Shown here: one piece after another, positions 26,571 to 35,994 of the stretch
Layout: every line of letters begins with the position of its first letter
Numbering within the stretch: position 1 is the stretch's first letter
Assembly (NCBI GenBank): GCA_965657645.1
Contig: CBFHOS010000007.1
Coordinates: forward strand, 13,707-77,706
Reading direction: 5' to 3'
Length of the DNA: 64,000 bases
Source of the DNA: CBFHOS01 sp965657645
GTDB taxonomy: Bacteria > Pseudomonadota > Alphaproteobacteria > Puniceispirillales > Puniceispirillaceae
Program-made: the position numbers and the translations under genes
The notes under the pieces: generated by a model
What the model was told of the DNA's origin: nothing
What the model saw: the letters and a program-made list of their open reading frames with translations, nothing else
Database searches by the model: none

Positions 26571-27521
26571 CTAGCGATATTCGCCAGCGAACTTGTCAAC
26601 CATAGTCAGGCCGTCAACGGTTACGAAACCTGGACCTGAATTGATGTTGTTACCTGGTAGAACGCCATAGCGGTCATAATTGGCAAGAACAACAACTGGG
26701 AGATAGGCCTGCAGGAATGGCTGCTGGTCGATACCCCACTGGATTGTGCCGTCTTTAATGCCCTTAACGATCTCTGTGCCAAGGTCAAATGTGCCGAAAT
26801 AGATATCGCCTGCGATACCCAGCTCTTTAACAGCCATGATTGATGGATCAGCAGATGTTGGTCCCAATGTCAGGATCGCATCTGTCTTTGGATTTGCTGA
26901 CAAATAAGCTGTCACACGATTCTTGATCTCGGCTGGATCCTGTCCAGAATCGATCATCTGGTTGCCTAGCTCGATGCCAAGTCCGTCAGCAAAGCCTGTG
27001 CAACGCTCTGTTGATGATGGTGATGAGATATAGTGGTTAACACACAGGAATGAACCAACACCGTCACCTTTGGCGCGAAGACCAGCGGCATAACCGGCAT
27101 CATATTCAGGCTGACCCACATACATCAGAGCGCCAACTTCACGAGCCTGCTCAGGGGTTCCTGAATTCATGATGATAACATTGATACCCTGATCAACAGC
27201 GGCCTTAATTGGGCCTTTTAGGGCGTCATAATCAGCAAGTGTTGTGATGATACCGTTTGGCCCTGATGCTGCTGCCTGCTCGATAATCCGTGCCATATCA
27301 GCAAGGTCACCTGTTGGCGGATTGCGGTATTCAACATCTACACCCATCTGACTGCCAGCAAGTGCGATACCGTTTTTGATGGTATTCCACCAGCTATCAC
27401 TATCAGGAGCATGACTTACCAAGATGTACTTTTCGCCAGCCGCAGACGCAGTTGAGACTGTGGCAAATGGAACTGCCAATACAGCGGCAGCCACCATGAA
27501 TTTTTTCAAAAACAATTTCAT
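26571..27521 (-). CDS. Sugar ABC transporter substrate-binding protein
   Basis: 316 residues with a signal peptide (MKLFLKKFMVAAAVLAVPFA, cleavage near ASAAGE). Periplasmic binding protein family 4 (ribose/inositol type): KYILVSHAPDSDSWWNTIK, PNGIITTLADYDALKGPIKA, INVIIMNSGTP, and a C-terminal GTIQWGIDQQPFLQAYLPVV. A strong GGAGGAAGA precedes the ATG at 27521, which rules out the four-codon-longer frame. First gene of the transporter operon; divergent from the LacI gene with the shared operator between them. Myo-inositol is the likely ligand by context. Confidence 0.92.
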   Translation of the reverse strand: MKLFLKKFMVAAAVLAVPFATVSTASAAGEKYILVSHAPDSDSWWNTIKNGIALAGSQMGVDVEYRNPPTGDLADMARIIEQAAASGPNGIITTLADYDALKGPIKAAVDQGINVIIMNSGTPEQAREVGALMYVGQPEYDAGYAAGLRAKGDGVGSFLCVNHYISSPSSTERCTGFADGLGIELGNQMIDSGQDPAEIKNRVTAYLSANPKTDAILTLGPTSADPSIMAVKELGIAGDIYFGTFDLGTEIVKGIKDGTIQWGIDQQPFLQAYLPVVVLANYDRYGVLPGNNINSGPGFVTVDGLTMVDKFAGEYR

Positions 27522-27652
27522 TTCTTCCTCCAAAAGTTAAGCACCCATGATCAGAATTGGAATAATGCACGGAGTCTATTTTCCTATCTCCGCATCAGCC
27601 CCAATCCGGAATAATGCTTTAAGCAGATAAACCAAACCACGAAGTTATCCGT

Positions 27653-27670
27653 TTTGCAACCGATTGCAAA
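27653..27670. promoter_or_regulatory. LacI-family operator, copy 1
   Basis: TTTGCAACCGATTGCAAA, a near-perfect 18-bp palindrome with the central CG typical of LacI/GalR sites. It lies between the divergent binding-protein and LacI genes. The identical 18 bp recurs at 32138-32155 between the second divergent pair of the cluster. Likely bound by the adjacent regulator, which would then also autoregulate. Confidence 0.85.
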
Positions 27671-27758
27671 AAAATCCCACCATTTTTCTTTATCTTTGTT
27701 AAACTTGGCCCCAGAAGGTTGATTAAAAGCGTGATTAAGCGCATCGGGGCGCGTGTTT

Positions 27759-28772
27759 ATGGCGATTACTTTAAAGGAAGTTGCGAATCTGGCCGGGGTG
27801 TCGAGATCGGCAGTATCCCGCACCTTTACCGATGGCGCATCGGTTTCGGTAAAAACCAGACGCAAGGTTGAAAAGGCCGCCGAAGCTCTCGGTTACACCC
27901 CCAATTTTTTGGCCCGCAGTTTAAACACTGGCCGGACCAAGCTGGTTGGCTTGGTTTCCAATAACTTTCACAATCCGATTTTCCTCGAGGTGTTTGATAA
28001 CTTCACCCGCAAGTTACAGGACAGTGATTTGCGGCCGTTGCTGGTTAATCTGAGTGACGAGACGGACGCGGCCAATTCGGTTCGCATGCTCCAGCAATAT
28101 TCGGTTGATGGGGTGATTGTTGCCTCTTCGACATTGCCACCGGCATTTTCCAAGGCATTTCGTGATGCTGGCATGCCCGTGGTCCATAGCTTTGGCCGCT
28201 ATTCAGCCGCCCCAGATGTGTCGGTTGTCGGCATTAACAATCTGGAATGTGGGCGTTTGGCGGCGCGTACCTTGATTGATCGGGGATATCGTGAGGTCGC
28301 GTTTCTAGGGGGGCCGCCTTCGGCGACATCAACCCAAGACCGATTCGATGGTTTCCGCGAAGTCTTGGCGGGGCATCCAGAGATTGCCTTCACCCATTCC
28401 TTCGCCAGCAATTATTCGTTCGATGCAGGCCGCACGGAAATGCAGCGCCTATTGGTCAGCGGGCCGCATGCCCAAGCTTATTTTTGCGGCGATGACGTAT
28501 TGTCAATCGGCGTTCTTAGCGCCATTCAAGATAGTAATCTTCGCGTGCCAGAGGATATTGGCGTTATCGGATTGAACGATATGGAAATGGCGGGGTGGGA
28601 GAACATTAATCTGACCACGATCAGGCAACCGATAAAGCAGATCATTGCTTCATCGGTCGAGCTTATTGTCTCGATGTTGGATGAAGAGCCACGGCTTCCT
28701 GAAATGCGGCTATTCCCGTGTGAACTCGTTGAGCGCGGCACATTGCGCCCCCTCCGACGCGACTACCAATAG
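27759..28772 (+). CDS. LacI family transcriptional regulator of the inositol cluster
   Basis: 337 residues. The N-terminal helix-turn-helix is ITLKEVANLAGVSRSAVSRT with the hinge region SLNTGRTKLVGLV, followed by a periplasmic-binding-like effector domain (DGVIVASS, VVGINNLECGRLAARTLIDR, IGLNDMEMAGW). Probably a repressor released by inositol or a catabolite. The identical palindromes at both divergent promoters of the region are its likely targets. ATG at 27759 is preferred over GTG at 27753. Confidence 0.93.
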   Translation: MAITLKEVANLAGVSRSAVSRTFTDGASVSVKTRRKVEKAAEALGYTPNFLARSLNTGRTKLVGLVSNNFHNPIFLEVFDNFTRKLQDSDLRPLLVNLSDETDAANSVRMLQQYSVDGVIVASSTLPPAFSKAFRDAGMPVVHSFGRYSAAPDVSVVGINNLECGRLAARTLIDRGYREVAFLGGPPSATSTQDRFDGFREVLAGHPEIAFTHSFASNYSFDAGRTEMQRLLVSGPHAQAYFCGDDVLSIGVLSAIQDSNLRVPEDIGVIGLNDMEMAGWENINLTTIRQPIKQIIASSVELIVSMLDEEPRLPEMRLFPCELVERGTLRPLRRDYQ

Positions 28773-28821
28773 ACGGCCAGTTTCTGTTAGATAGCGACTA
28801 CCGGTGGTCCTACCCGCGGTC

Positions 28822-29979
28822 TTAGCGGAACATTGGGGGGCGTGCATCCACCCATTTGCCATCATTCTTACCCGAATCGGCGACTGCGAATACTGCCGCC
28901 ATAGAGCGTAACCCGTCTTCGGCGCGCGGATACAAATCGGCGGCCTTATCCATTGGGCGGCCCTGCTTTTGCGCGGCGATTGCCTCGGCAAGGTCGGCAT
29001 AGATATTGGCAAAGGCCAGCGGCATGCCTTCGGCATGACCAATGGTTACGCGGCTCGACCGGTCGGCCTCTGGCGACAAGCCATCTTCGCCCCGTTCTAT
29101 CACTTCAAGGCGGCCATTTAGCGGCATCCAATATAGCTGGTTCGGCTGTTCCTGTGCCCAGGATAAACCGCCCTTTTCGCCAAAGACTTGTAATGTCAAA
29201 CCATGCTGGCGGCCGATCGCAACAGACGATGTCCAGAGCCGGCCAACGACCCCGCCATCCATCCTGAAATTGACCATCGCGTCATCCTCCAGAACCCGCT
29301 GTTCAAGACAGGACACGGTATCGGCTGATAGTTTTGTCACCTGCTGTCCGGTTACAAAGCTGGCCATATGCATGGCATGAATGCCGCAATCGGCAAATTG
29401 CGCGGAGACGCCAGCCTGGGCCGGATCATAGCGCCAGCGAACGCGCGGATTATCGGCATCGGCGGCATCGGCATGATGTCCGTGCGCAAATTCGGCCTTT
29501 ACCAGACGAACCTTGCCCAGATCTCCCCGGGCCACCATCGCCCGCATGTGGCGCACCAGTGAATAGCCGGAATAGCCATAATTCACCGCGCAAATTTTCC
29601 CTGTCGCGGCGCTGATCTTGACGATCTCTTCGCCTTCTTCAACGGTCATCGTCATCGGCTTTTCACAAAGCACATTGAACCCCGATTCGAGGAACGCTTT
29701 GGTGATTTCGAAATGGGTGGCGTTAGGGGTCGCCACTGTGACCAGATCAATACGGTCGTCACGGTTGCTCTCGCCAGCCAGCATTTCCTGCCAATCGCCA
29801 TAGGCACGATCCGGCGCGAGGCCAAGACGCTCGCCATATTCGCGGCCATTCTCAGGCCGGTGGTCCAAGGCGCCAGCGACAAATGAAAAGGCTCCATCCA
29901 GCCCTGAACCCAACCTGTGTGCTGGTCCGATCTGGCTGCCTTCGCCGCCACCAATCATGCCCCAATTCAACTTTGCCAT
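28822..29979 (-). CDS. Gfo/Idh/MocA family oxidoreductase
   Basis: 385 residues. The N-terminal Rossmann fold begins LNWGMIGGGEGSQIGPAHR and includes the conserved EKP motif (FNVLCEKPMTMTVEEG); the C-terminal domain has DCGIHAMHMASF, equivalent to the catalytic Asp-His region. It is likely an NAD(P)-dependent dehydrogenase of a polyol or inositol isomer (scyllo-inositol dehydrogenases belong here). Lies 30 bp after the IolE-like gene on the same strand. Specific substrate not determinable. Confidence 0.88.
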   Translation of the reverse strand: MAKLNWGMIGGGEGSQIGPAHRLGSGLDGAFSFVAGALDHRPENGREYGERLGLAPDRAYGDWQEMLAGESNRDDRIDLVTVATPNATHFEITKAFLESGFNVLCEKPMTMTVEEGEEIVKISAATGKICAVNYGYSGYSLVRHMRAMVARGDLGKVRLVKAEFAHGHHADAADADNPRVRWRYDPAQAGVSAQFADCGIHAMHMASFVTGQQVTKLSADTVSCLEQRVLEDDAMVNFRMDGGVVGRLWTSSVAIGRQHGLTLQVFGEKGGLSWAQEQPNQLYWMPLNGRLEVIERGEDGLSPEADRSSRVTIGHAEGMPLAFANIYADLAEAIAAQKQGRPMDKAADLYPRAEDGLRSMAAVFAVADSGKNDGKWVDARPPMFR

Positions 29980-30009
29980 AATCTAAAATCTCCGTTGTGA
30001 ACCTTGCGA

Positions 30010-30903
30010 CTAGTTAAAGCCGATTGATTCCAAATATTCGCGGTTGGCCTTGGCGTCATCCATCGGGCTGACTTCCATCGTTGGATCGCAATCCTGTTCA
30101 ACCGTACACCAACCCTCAAAGCCACTATCCAGCAATATCTGCCGTACATCCTCAAACACCACATCGCCTTCGCCAAGGTTGCAAAAAATCCCTTGGCCGC
30201 ACGCGTCATAAAATCCGGTCCGCTTGGCAATGACATCGGCCTTTACCGCTGGATTAATATCCTTGAAATGCATATAGGAAATTCGGTCCATATACCGGCG
30301 CATGAATGCCACCGGATCAAACCCAGCATAGGAGTGATGCCCGGTATCAAAACAGATGCTCAGAATGTTTTTATCGACTTCATCGAGCAACCGTTCCAGC
30401 TCTGGCTCAAAATCCATAAAGCCACCAGCATGGGCGTGGATGCCCACCGTTAGGCCATATTCCTCGGCGCCGATACGGGCTGATGTTTCGATCCGGCCGC
30501 GATAGGCATCCCACTCGGCCTGATCCATCTGTTCGGCTTCACTCGCCCGACCGGCGGTTGGCGCGCGCCGCTCTGCAATGCTGTCAATTAACACAAGATG
30601 TTCGGCGCCATGGGCCACCAATGCGCGGCACGTGCGGTGCGTTGCGTCGAGCACATCGTCAAATTTTGCGGCATCGTGATAGGCGCGAAACACCACGCCG
30701 CCAATCAATTGTAGGTCATGCTCTGCCAATGCCTCGCCAAGGATGGCTGGGTCTTCTGGCATAAATCCAACCGGACCAAGCTCGATGCCTTTATAACCGG
30801 CTCCGGCGCATTCCTTTAGCACCGTCTGCCATGACGGGTTGCGCTCGTCATTTGCAAATTCCACACCCCATGAACAAGGGGCATTTCCAATGTGAATAGT
30901 CAT
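30010..30903 (-). CDS. iolE: IolE-like inosose dehydratase / sugar phosphate isomerase-epimerase
   Basis: 297-residue TIM barrel of the AP-endonuclease-2-like family. It starts with IHIGNAPCSWGVEFAND, and has YKGIELGPVGFMPED, GIHAHAGGFMD, CFDTGHHSYAG, MHFKDI and a late VEQDCDP, supplying the usual His/Asp/Glu metal ligands. IolE dehydrates scyllo-inosose to the diketone that IolD hydrolyses, so it fits the missing step of the pathway encoded nearby. An IolI-type isomerase is the alternative. Confidence 0.83.
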   Translation of the reverse strand: MTIHIGNAPCSWGVEFANDERNPSWQTVLKECAGAGYKGIELGPVGFMPEDPAILGEALAEHDLQLIGGVVFRAYHDAAKFDDVLDATHRTCRALVAHGAEHLVLIDSIAERRAPTAGRASEAEQMDQAEWDAYRGRIETSARIGAEEYGLTVGIHAHAGGFMDFEPELERLLDEVDKNILSICFDTGHHSYAGFDPVAFMRRYMDRISYMHFKDINPAVKADVIAKRTGFYDACGQGIFCNLGEGDVVFEDVRQILLDSGFEGWCTVEQDCDPTMEVSPMDDAKANREYLESIGFN

Positions 30904-30996
30904 ACCAAATAGCCTTCCTAAAAACTTTTACCTTCATAACATGGCCGTTTATGGCCTGCCTATATCCTGTTAACTGGCTTTCATCTCGCCCACTAT

Positions 30997-32112
30997 TTAT
31001 CGATTTGGCACATCAAGCCAAGTTTTGGCGCGTGACGATTCTATCGCGGTCTCGATGATATGCGACACGTCCAGCCCATCTTTAAATGTTGGCCATACCG
31101 CTTTGCCCGTGCTTATTGCCTGGAGGAAATCGCGGGCCTCGATAATGATTTGATCCTGATAGCCGGTGCCATGTCCCGGTCCTTGGCAAAAGGGCAAATA
31201 ATCTGGATGGGCCGGTCCGGTTAGAATTTTACGAAAGCCGCGCTCGGCCTCGGCATCATCCATCTTATATAGCCAGATAGCGTTCTGGTCTTCCTGATCA
31301 AATTTGATAGATCCCTTGGTCCCTACAACTTCATAGGCATAACCCATTTTGCGGCCAGTCGCGATCCGGCTGAAATAAAGCTGGCCCATTGCGCCATTTT
31401 CAAACCGGCACATCATCGCCGCGTGATCGTCATTATCAACCGCGCCGCCGGGGCGGGTGTGATGAACGGTTTCGACCTCGGCGATCAATTTGGTTATCGG
31501 GCCGACCAATGCCAGTGCGGCATTGACCATATGCGGTGCAAGATCACCCATGGTGCCATTGGCAACGCCGCTCGTGCGCCAGCTAGCGGGGGTGTTTGGA
31601 TCAGCATAAAAATCTTCAGTATGCTCGCCGCGAAACCACGTAACAGTGCCAATTTCGCCATTGGCAATGAGCTGGCGGGCAAATTGGCTGGCTGGGGTGC
31701 GGATATAATTATAGGCCACCATATTGGCGACGTGACCTGTTGCATTGGCCGCTTCTGCGGCGGCGACCATGGCTGTGGCATCATCCACAGAGGCACCCAT
31801 TGGCTTTTCGCATAATACCGGTTTGCCGAGCGCAAAGGCTGCTTCGGCTATTGCGCGGTGTGTTGATTGCGGCGAGGCGATAACGATTGCCTCGACTTTC
31901 GGGTCATTGACCAGAACATGCCAATCATCGGTCGCCCTAGCAAAGCCAAACGCACGGCGATATTCTTCGGCGGTTTTGGTGCTACTAGCGCACACCATTT
32001 CAAGGGTTGGGCGCAGGTCAGTGTCGAAAACAGCACCAACAGCAGACATCGCCACCGCATGCGCCTTGCCCATATAGCCGCCACCGACAATTCCAATGCC
32101 TATGGGTGTCAT
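30997..32112 (-). CDS. Gfo/Idh/MocA family oxidoreductase (second copy)
   Basis: 371 residues. It has IGIGIVGGGYMGKAHAVAMS, the EKP motif in GKPVLCEKPMGASVDDA, and MGDLAPHMVNAAL in the catalytic region. Clearly different from the 28822 and 36825 proteins, so the cluster has three members of this superfamily, suggesting use of more than one inositol stereoisomer or a glycoside. First gene of the minus-strand run (then the IolE-like and other oxidoreductase genes), with its promoter facing that of iolD and sharing the operator. Confidence 0.88.
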   Translation of the reverse strand: MTPIGIGIVGGGYMGKAHAVAMSAVGAVFDTDLRPTLEMVCASSTKTAEEYRRAFGFARATDDWHVLVNDPKVEAIVIASPQSTHRAIAEAAFALGKPVLCEKPMGASVDDATAMVAAAEAANATGHVANMVAYNYIRTPASQFARQLIANGEIGTVTWFRGEHTEDFYADPNTPASWRTSGVANGTMGDLAPHMVNAALALVGPITKLIAEVETVHHTRPGGAVDNDDHAAMMCRFENGAMGQLYFSRIATGRKMGYAYEVVGTKGSIKFDQEDQNAIWLYKMDDAEAERGFRKILTGPAHPDYLPFCQGPGHGTGYQDQIIIEARDFLQAISTGKAVWPTFKDGLDVSHIIETAIESSRAKTWLDVPNR

Positions 32113-32137
32113 TCAAAGTCCAATCCGTGAATTAAAA

Positions 32138-32155
32138 TTTGCAACCGATTGCAAA
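32138..32155. promoter_or_regulatory. LacI-family operator, copy 2
   Basis: Identical in all 18 bases to the site at 27653-27670 (TTTGCAACCGATTGCAAA). It lies 26 bp before the oxidoreductase start on the minus strand and 84 bp before iolD on the plus strand, so one bound regulator could control both arms. Confidence 0.85.
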
Positions 32156-32238
32156 AGTAGTATCTTGGGTGCGCCATAGGTGCAAGCAACAATCGATTTG
32201 AAATGATGATTTGATGCCTTTCGATCAGGAGATCAATT

Positions 32239-34125
32239 ATGGATAAAGCGGCCGAAAACGCAACAACAGTGCAAATGACAACAGCACAGGCAATTGTGCG
32301 GTTTCTTGAAAATCAGTTTATCGACATTGATGGTCAGGAGATCCGTCTTTGTGGTGGCGGTTTTGGTATTTTCGGCCATGGTAATGTGACCTGTCTTGGT
32401 GAGGCGCTCCAACGCAGTGGTGATAGCCTACCGCTATATCGCGGCCAGAACGAACAGAGCATGGGCTTTGCCGCGGCCGCTTATGCCAAAACATGGCTTC
32501 GCCAGCGTTTCATGTTTTGCACCGCCAGTGCCGGACCAGGTACGGCCAATTTATTGACCGCCGCGGCATTGGCCCATACTAACCGTTTGCCGATGTTGAT
32601 GTTGTGCGGTGACACGTTTTTAACGCGGCTACCTGATCCTGTTTTGCAACAGGTTGAAAATTTTGGTGACCCGACATTTGGCGTCAATGATGCGTTCAAA
32701 CCGGTGAGCCGGTTTTGGGATCGAATTACCCATCCGGCGCAAATCATCCAGTCACTACCCGCTGCGATAAATACGATGTTGGATCCGGCTGATTGCGGTC
32801 CGGCTTTTATTGGTTTGCCGCAAGATGTACAGGGCTGGGTTTATGATTATCCGCTGGCGCTCTTTGAAAAGAGGATTCATCACATTCGCCGCCAGCGTCC
32901 TGATAGGGGCGAGCTAGCCGCGGCGGCACAGATGATCAAAAATGCCAAACGGCCAGTCATGATCGCTGGTGGCGGTGTGCAATATTCTGGCGCTGTGGCG
33001 GCGATGACCGCCTTTGCTGAGGCGCACGAAATCCCTGTGATCGAGACCATCGCTGGACGCGCCAATATGCTGGCTGATCACCCGATGAATATTGGCCCTG
33101 TCGGTGTTACCGGATCGGATAGTGGCAATTCTGTCGCCGCCGATGCCGATGTGATTATCGCTGTTGGCACGCGGTTGCAAGATTTCACTACCGGTTCATG
33201 GACCGCCTTTGCTGGTGACGCCAAACTCATTGGCATTAACGCGGCGCGGCATGATGCCATGAAACATATGTCGCAACCGGTCATTGGTGATGCGCGCGAA
33301 TGCCTTCAGGAATTATCGGCTGTGCTTGCTGGTGATAATTATAGCGCACCAGCGACATGGCTCGAATTTGCCCAAGGCGAACGGGTGAAATGGGATGAAT
33401 ATGTGGCGCAGAATACGGCCCATGGTAACCGGCCCAATTCCTATGCGCAGGCGATTGGCGTAGTGAATGGTTTATGTGACAAGCGCGACCGCGTTGTTGC
33501 CGCGGCGGGCGGTTTGCCAGCTGAAGTCACGGCCAATTGGCGCACCCTTGAAATCGGCTCTGTCGATGTGGAATTTGGCTTTTCCTGTATGGGTTACGAG
33601 ATCGCCGGAGCGTGGGGCGCGGCCATTGCTCAGGCCCAGCGCAACCCGGGCGCCGATACAATTTCATTCTGCGGTGATGGTTCCTATCTGATGTTAAATT
33701 CGGATATCTATTCATCAGTTCTTAGCCAGAAAAAGATGATTTTGCTGGTGCTGGATAATGGTGGTTTTGCGGTGATCAATAAATTGCAGAATAATACTGG
33801 CAATGAGAGCTTTAACAATTTACTGGCTGACTGTCCGACGATTGAAAAGCCATTTGCCGTTGATTTTGCCGCCCATGCCGCATCGATGGGGGCGGTTTCT
33901 GAAACCGTCGACAATCCGGCTGAATTGGGTGAGGCGTTTAAACGCGCCAAGGCCAGCGATAGCACCTATGTGATATGTATGAAGGTTGATGCCTATGAAG
34001 GCTGGACAGATAAAGGCCACACATGGTGGGAAGTCGGCACGCCGCACATCTCGCCTAGCGCCAAGGTGACCGCGGCCCATGAGGATGTCGAGAGCAGCCG
34101 GTCAAAGCAGAGAAGAGGTGTTTGA
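32239..34125 (+). CDS. iolD: 3D-(3,5/4)-trihydroxycyclohexane-1,2-dione acylhydrolase
   Basis: 628 residues, a thiamine-diphosphate enzyme that opens the inositol ring to 5-deoxy-glucuronate. The N-terminal PYR domain has YRGQNEQSMGFAAAAYAK with the cofactor-activating Glu, the middle domain has KRPVMIAGGGVQYSG, and the PP domain has the GDGSYLMLNSD ThDP/Mg motif and LVLDNGGFAVINKLQ. GGAG lies just before the ATG. First of the operon iolD-iolC-iolB-iolJ-iolG-dioxygenase. Confidence 0.96.
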   Translation: MDKAAENATTVQMTTAQAIVRFLENQFIDIDGQEIRLCGGGFGIFGHGNVTCLGEALQRSGDSLPLYRGQNEQSMGFAAAAYAKTWLRQRFMFCTASAGPGTANLLTAAALAHTNRLPMLMLCGDTFLTRLPDPVLQQVENFGDPTFGVNDAFKPVSRFWDRITHPAQIIQSLPAAINTMLDPADCGPAFIGLPQDVQGWVYDYPLALFEKRIHHIRRQRPDRGELAAAAQMIKNAKRPVMIAGGGVQYSGAVAAMTAFAEAHEIPVIETIAGRANMLADHPMNIGPVGVTGSDSGNSVAADADVIIAVGTRLQDFTTGSWTAFAGDAKLIGINAARHDAMKHMSQPVIGDARECLQELSAVLAGDNYSAPATWLEFAQGERVKWDEYVAQNTAHGNRPNSYAQAIGVVNGLCDKRDRVVAAAGGLPAEVTANWRTLEIGSVDVEFGFSCMGYEIAGAWGAAIAQAQRNPGADTISFCGDGSYLMLNSDIYSSVLSQKKMILLVLDNGGFAVINKLQNNTGNESFNNLLADCPTIEKPFAVDFAAHAASMGAVSETVDNPAELGEAFKRAKASDSTYVICMKVDAYEGWTDKGHTWWEVGTPHISPSAKVTAAHEDVESSRSKQRRGV

Positions 34126-35108
34126 TGGCCGATCTCGATAAGCTGGCAGGGGGCCGATTTGTAATATTTGGTCGGGCGGGAATGGATTTATACCCAGACC
34201 CACCGGGCACCAAGACCGAAGAGGCGGCCACTTTCTTTAGCTGTCTTGGGGGATCATCGGCGAATATCGGCGTTGCCCTAACCCGTCATGGCGGGCATTG
34301 CTCTCTAGTTACCAGCGTATCGGATGATGCCATTGGCCGGTTTGCGGTAAATGAATTGGCAAAATATGGCATTGACCATAGCCATGTAAAATCTGTTGGC
34401 GCCGAATTGCGAACCTCACTAGCGGTTGTTGAAACCCGCGTTGAGGATCATCAATCCGTCATTTACCGCAATGGCGCGGCTGATTTTGAAATGACCATAG
34501 AGGATGTGTCGGCGGTTGATTATAGCCAGTTTGACGCGTTGATCACCACCGGCACAGTGTTCGCCCAGCAACCATCGCGCGATGCTGTTTTCCATGGTTT
34601 TGAGTTGGCCAAGGTGGCTGGTTTGCCATTGATTTTTGACGTCGATTATCGGCCCTATAGCTGGGTCTCGCCAGCCGATGCCGCCGCCACCTATTCGCGC
34701 GCCGCGGCGGCTTGCGATATCGTCATCGGTAATGATGTGGAATTTGGCTTTATGGCTGGTGCATTTGATCGCGGCCTTGAAAAAGCCCGCGCACTCGCCA
34801 ATGATTCGGCGCAAATTGTCATCTATAAAATGGGTAAAGAAGGGGCTATCACAATTACCGCTGATGGTGAATTTCGAACCGGCATTTACCCGGTAGATGT
34901 TCTAAAGCCAACCGGCGCTGGTGACAGTTTCATGGGTGGATTCATCGCCGCGTTGAGCGCTGGACATGATGTAAAGGATGCTGTGTTGCGCGGCTCAGCC
35001 TGTGCATCCATGGTGGTGAGCCGCGTTGGATGTGCGCCAGCGATGCCGACAACGCCAGAGCTGGAGGCATTTCTTAATGCCCATCCCGGCCCAACTGATG
35101 TGGATTAA
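34125..35108 (+). CDS. iolC: 5-dehydro-2-deoxygluconokinase
   Basis: 327-residue PfkB-family kinase. The N-terminus GRFVIFGRAGMDLYPDP is typical of IolC; GGSSANIGVALTRHGG and the C-terminal anion hole/catalytic Asp motif PTGAGDSFMGGFIAAL are present. Phosphorylates 2-deoxy-5-keto-gluconate for the downstream aldolase. The ATG overlaps the iolD stop (TGATG), favouring coupling over the TTG three bases upstream. Confidence 0.95.
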   Translation: MADLDKLAGGRFVIFGRAGMDLYPDPPGTKTEEAATFFSCLGGSSANIGVALTRHGGHCSLVTSVSDDAIGRFAVNELAKYGIDHSHVKSVGAELRTSLAVVETRVEDHQSVIYRNGAADFEMTIEDVSAVDYSQFDALITTGTVFAQQPSRDAVFHGFELAKVAGLPLIFDVDYRPYSWVSPADAAATYSRAAAACDIVIGNDVEFGFMAGAFDRGLEKARALANDSAQIVIYKMGKEGAITITADGEFRTGIYPVDVLKPTGAGDSFMGGFIAALSAGHDVKDAVLRGSACASMVVSRVGCAPAMPTTPELEAFLNAHPGPTDVD

Positions 35109-35151
35109 TTCGTGTTGGTGAATTTAAAATTATTTAACAAAGGAAAGTTTA

Positions 35152-35994
35152 ATGCATATCCCTCCCTATAGTAATCAAAACAAGCCTATCGTTGACGCCG
35201 ATAACGGCACAGTGCCGCTCAATTATTTCAATATCGTCAAATTGAAAAAGGGCGAGGCATTTGAATATCAGGTGAACGGATATGAAACCTGCATCGTGCC
35301 CGCAACCGGCACTGTTGATGTTGAAATCGAGGGCGTTAGCTATGCCGCGCTAGGCAATCGCACGATCGATGTTTGGGATGGGGAACCCGAAGGCGTCTAT
35401 GTTCCTGTCGGTGCAAAAGTGACCATTATTTGCAAGTCCGATAGCACCGAGACATTCATTGCAGGGGCCAAATATGACAAGGTTCTGGATCCGTTTGATG
35501 TACGCGCGGCGGATCTTGATCTGGTCCAATATGGCAGTGATGACACCAAGACACACCGCAAGATCAAACATATTCTTGGCCAGAAACAACATGGCAAAGT
35601 TGGCCGCTTGCTGGTGAGCGAGCTGTTCACTGTTGGCCAAGGCGGATGGTCTGGCTTTCCCAGCCACAAGCATGACACTGACCGTTTGCCGCTAGAAACA
35701 CGGCATGATGAGACCTATAATTTCCGCTTTCGCCCGAACCACGGCTCCGGTGTGCAGATGTTGCAACGTGTCGATAACGAGCCGGGTGATGCCTATCATA
35801 TCGTGGATGGCTCTACCATTTGCCTTGATAATGGCTATCACCCCTGCGCCGTTTTGCCCGGCTATGAGATGTATTATTTCACCATTCTGGGCGGCCTTAG
35901 CCAGCGTAGCCTTGTGCAATATTTCCAGCCAACGCATGCGGGCCAAATCGAGACCATTCCAGGTATTAAAGATATGATTGCGAAATTCAAATGA
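35152..35994 (+). CDS. iolB: 5-deoxy-glucuronate isomerase
   Basis: 280 residues, double cupin. Segments VGRLLVSELFTVGQGGWSGF, PSHKHD, ETYNFRF and GYHPCAVLPGYEMYYFTIL carry the metal-binding His/Glu pattern of IolB. Isomerises 5-deoxy-glucuronate to 2-deoxy-5-keto-gluconate. Preceded by AAAGGAAAG; ends in an ATGA overlap with the aldolase gene. Confidence 0.95.
   Translation: MHIPPYSNQNKPIVDADNGTVPLNYFNIVKLKKGEAFEYQVNGYETCIVPATGTVDVEIEGVSYAALGNRTIDVWDGEPEGVYVPVGAKVTIICKSDSTETFIAGAKYDKVLDPFDVRAADLDLVQYGSDDTKTHRKIKHILGQKQHGKVGRLLVSELFTVGQGGWSGFPSHKHDTDRLPLETRHDETYNFRFRPNHGSGVQMLQRVDNEPGDAYHIVDGSTICLDNGYHPCAVLPGYEMYYFTILGGLSQRSLVQYFQPTHAGQIETIPGIKDMIAKFK

Noticed and set aside
28822..29979. Calling the three Gfo/Idh/MocA genes as paralogues from a recent duplication
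   Set aside because: Their motifs differ too much; they look like separate ancient subfamilies.
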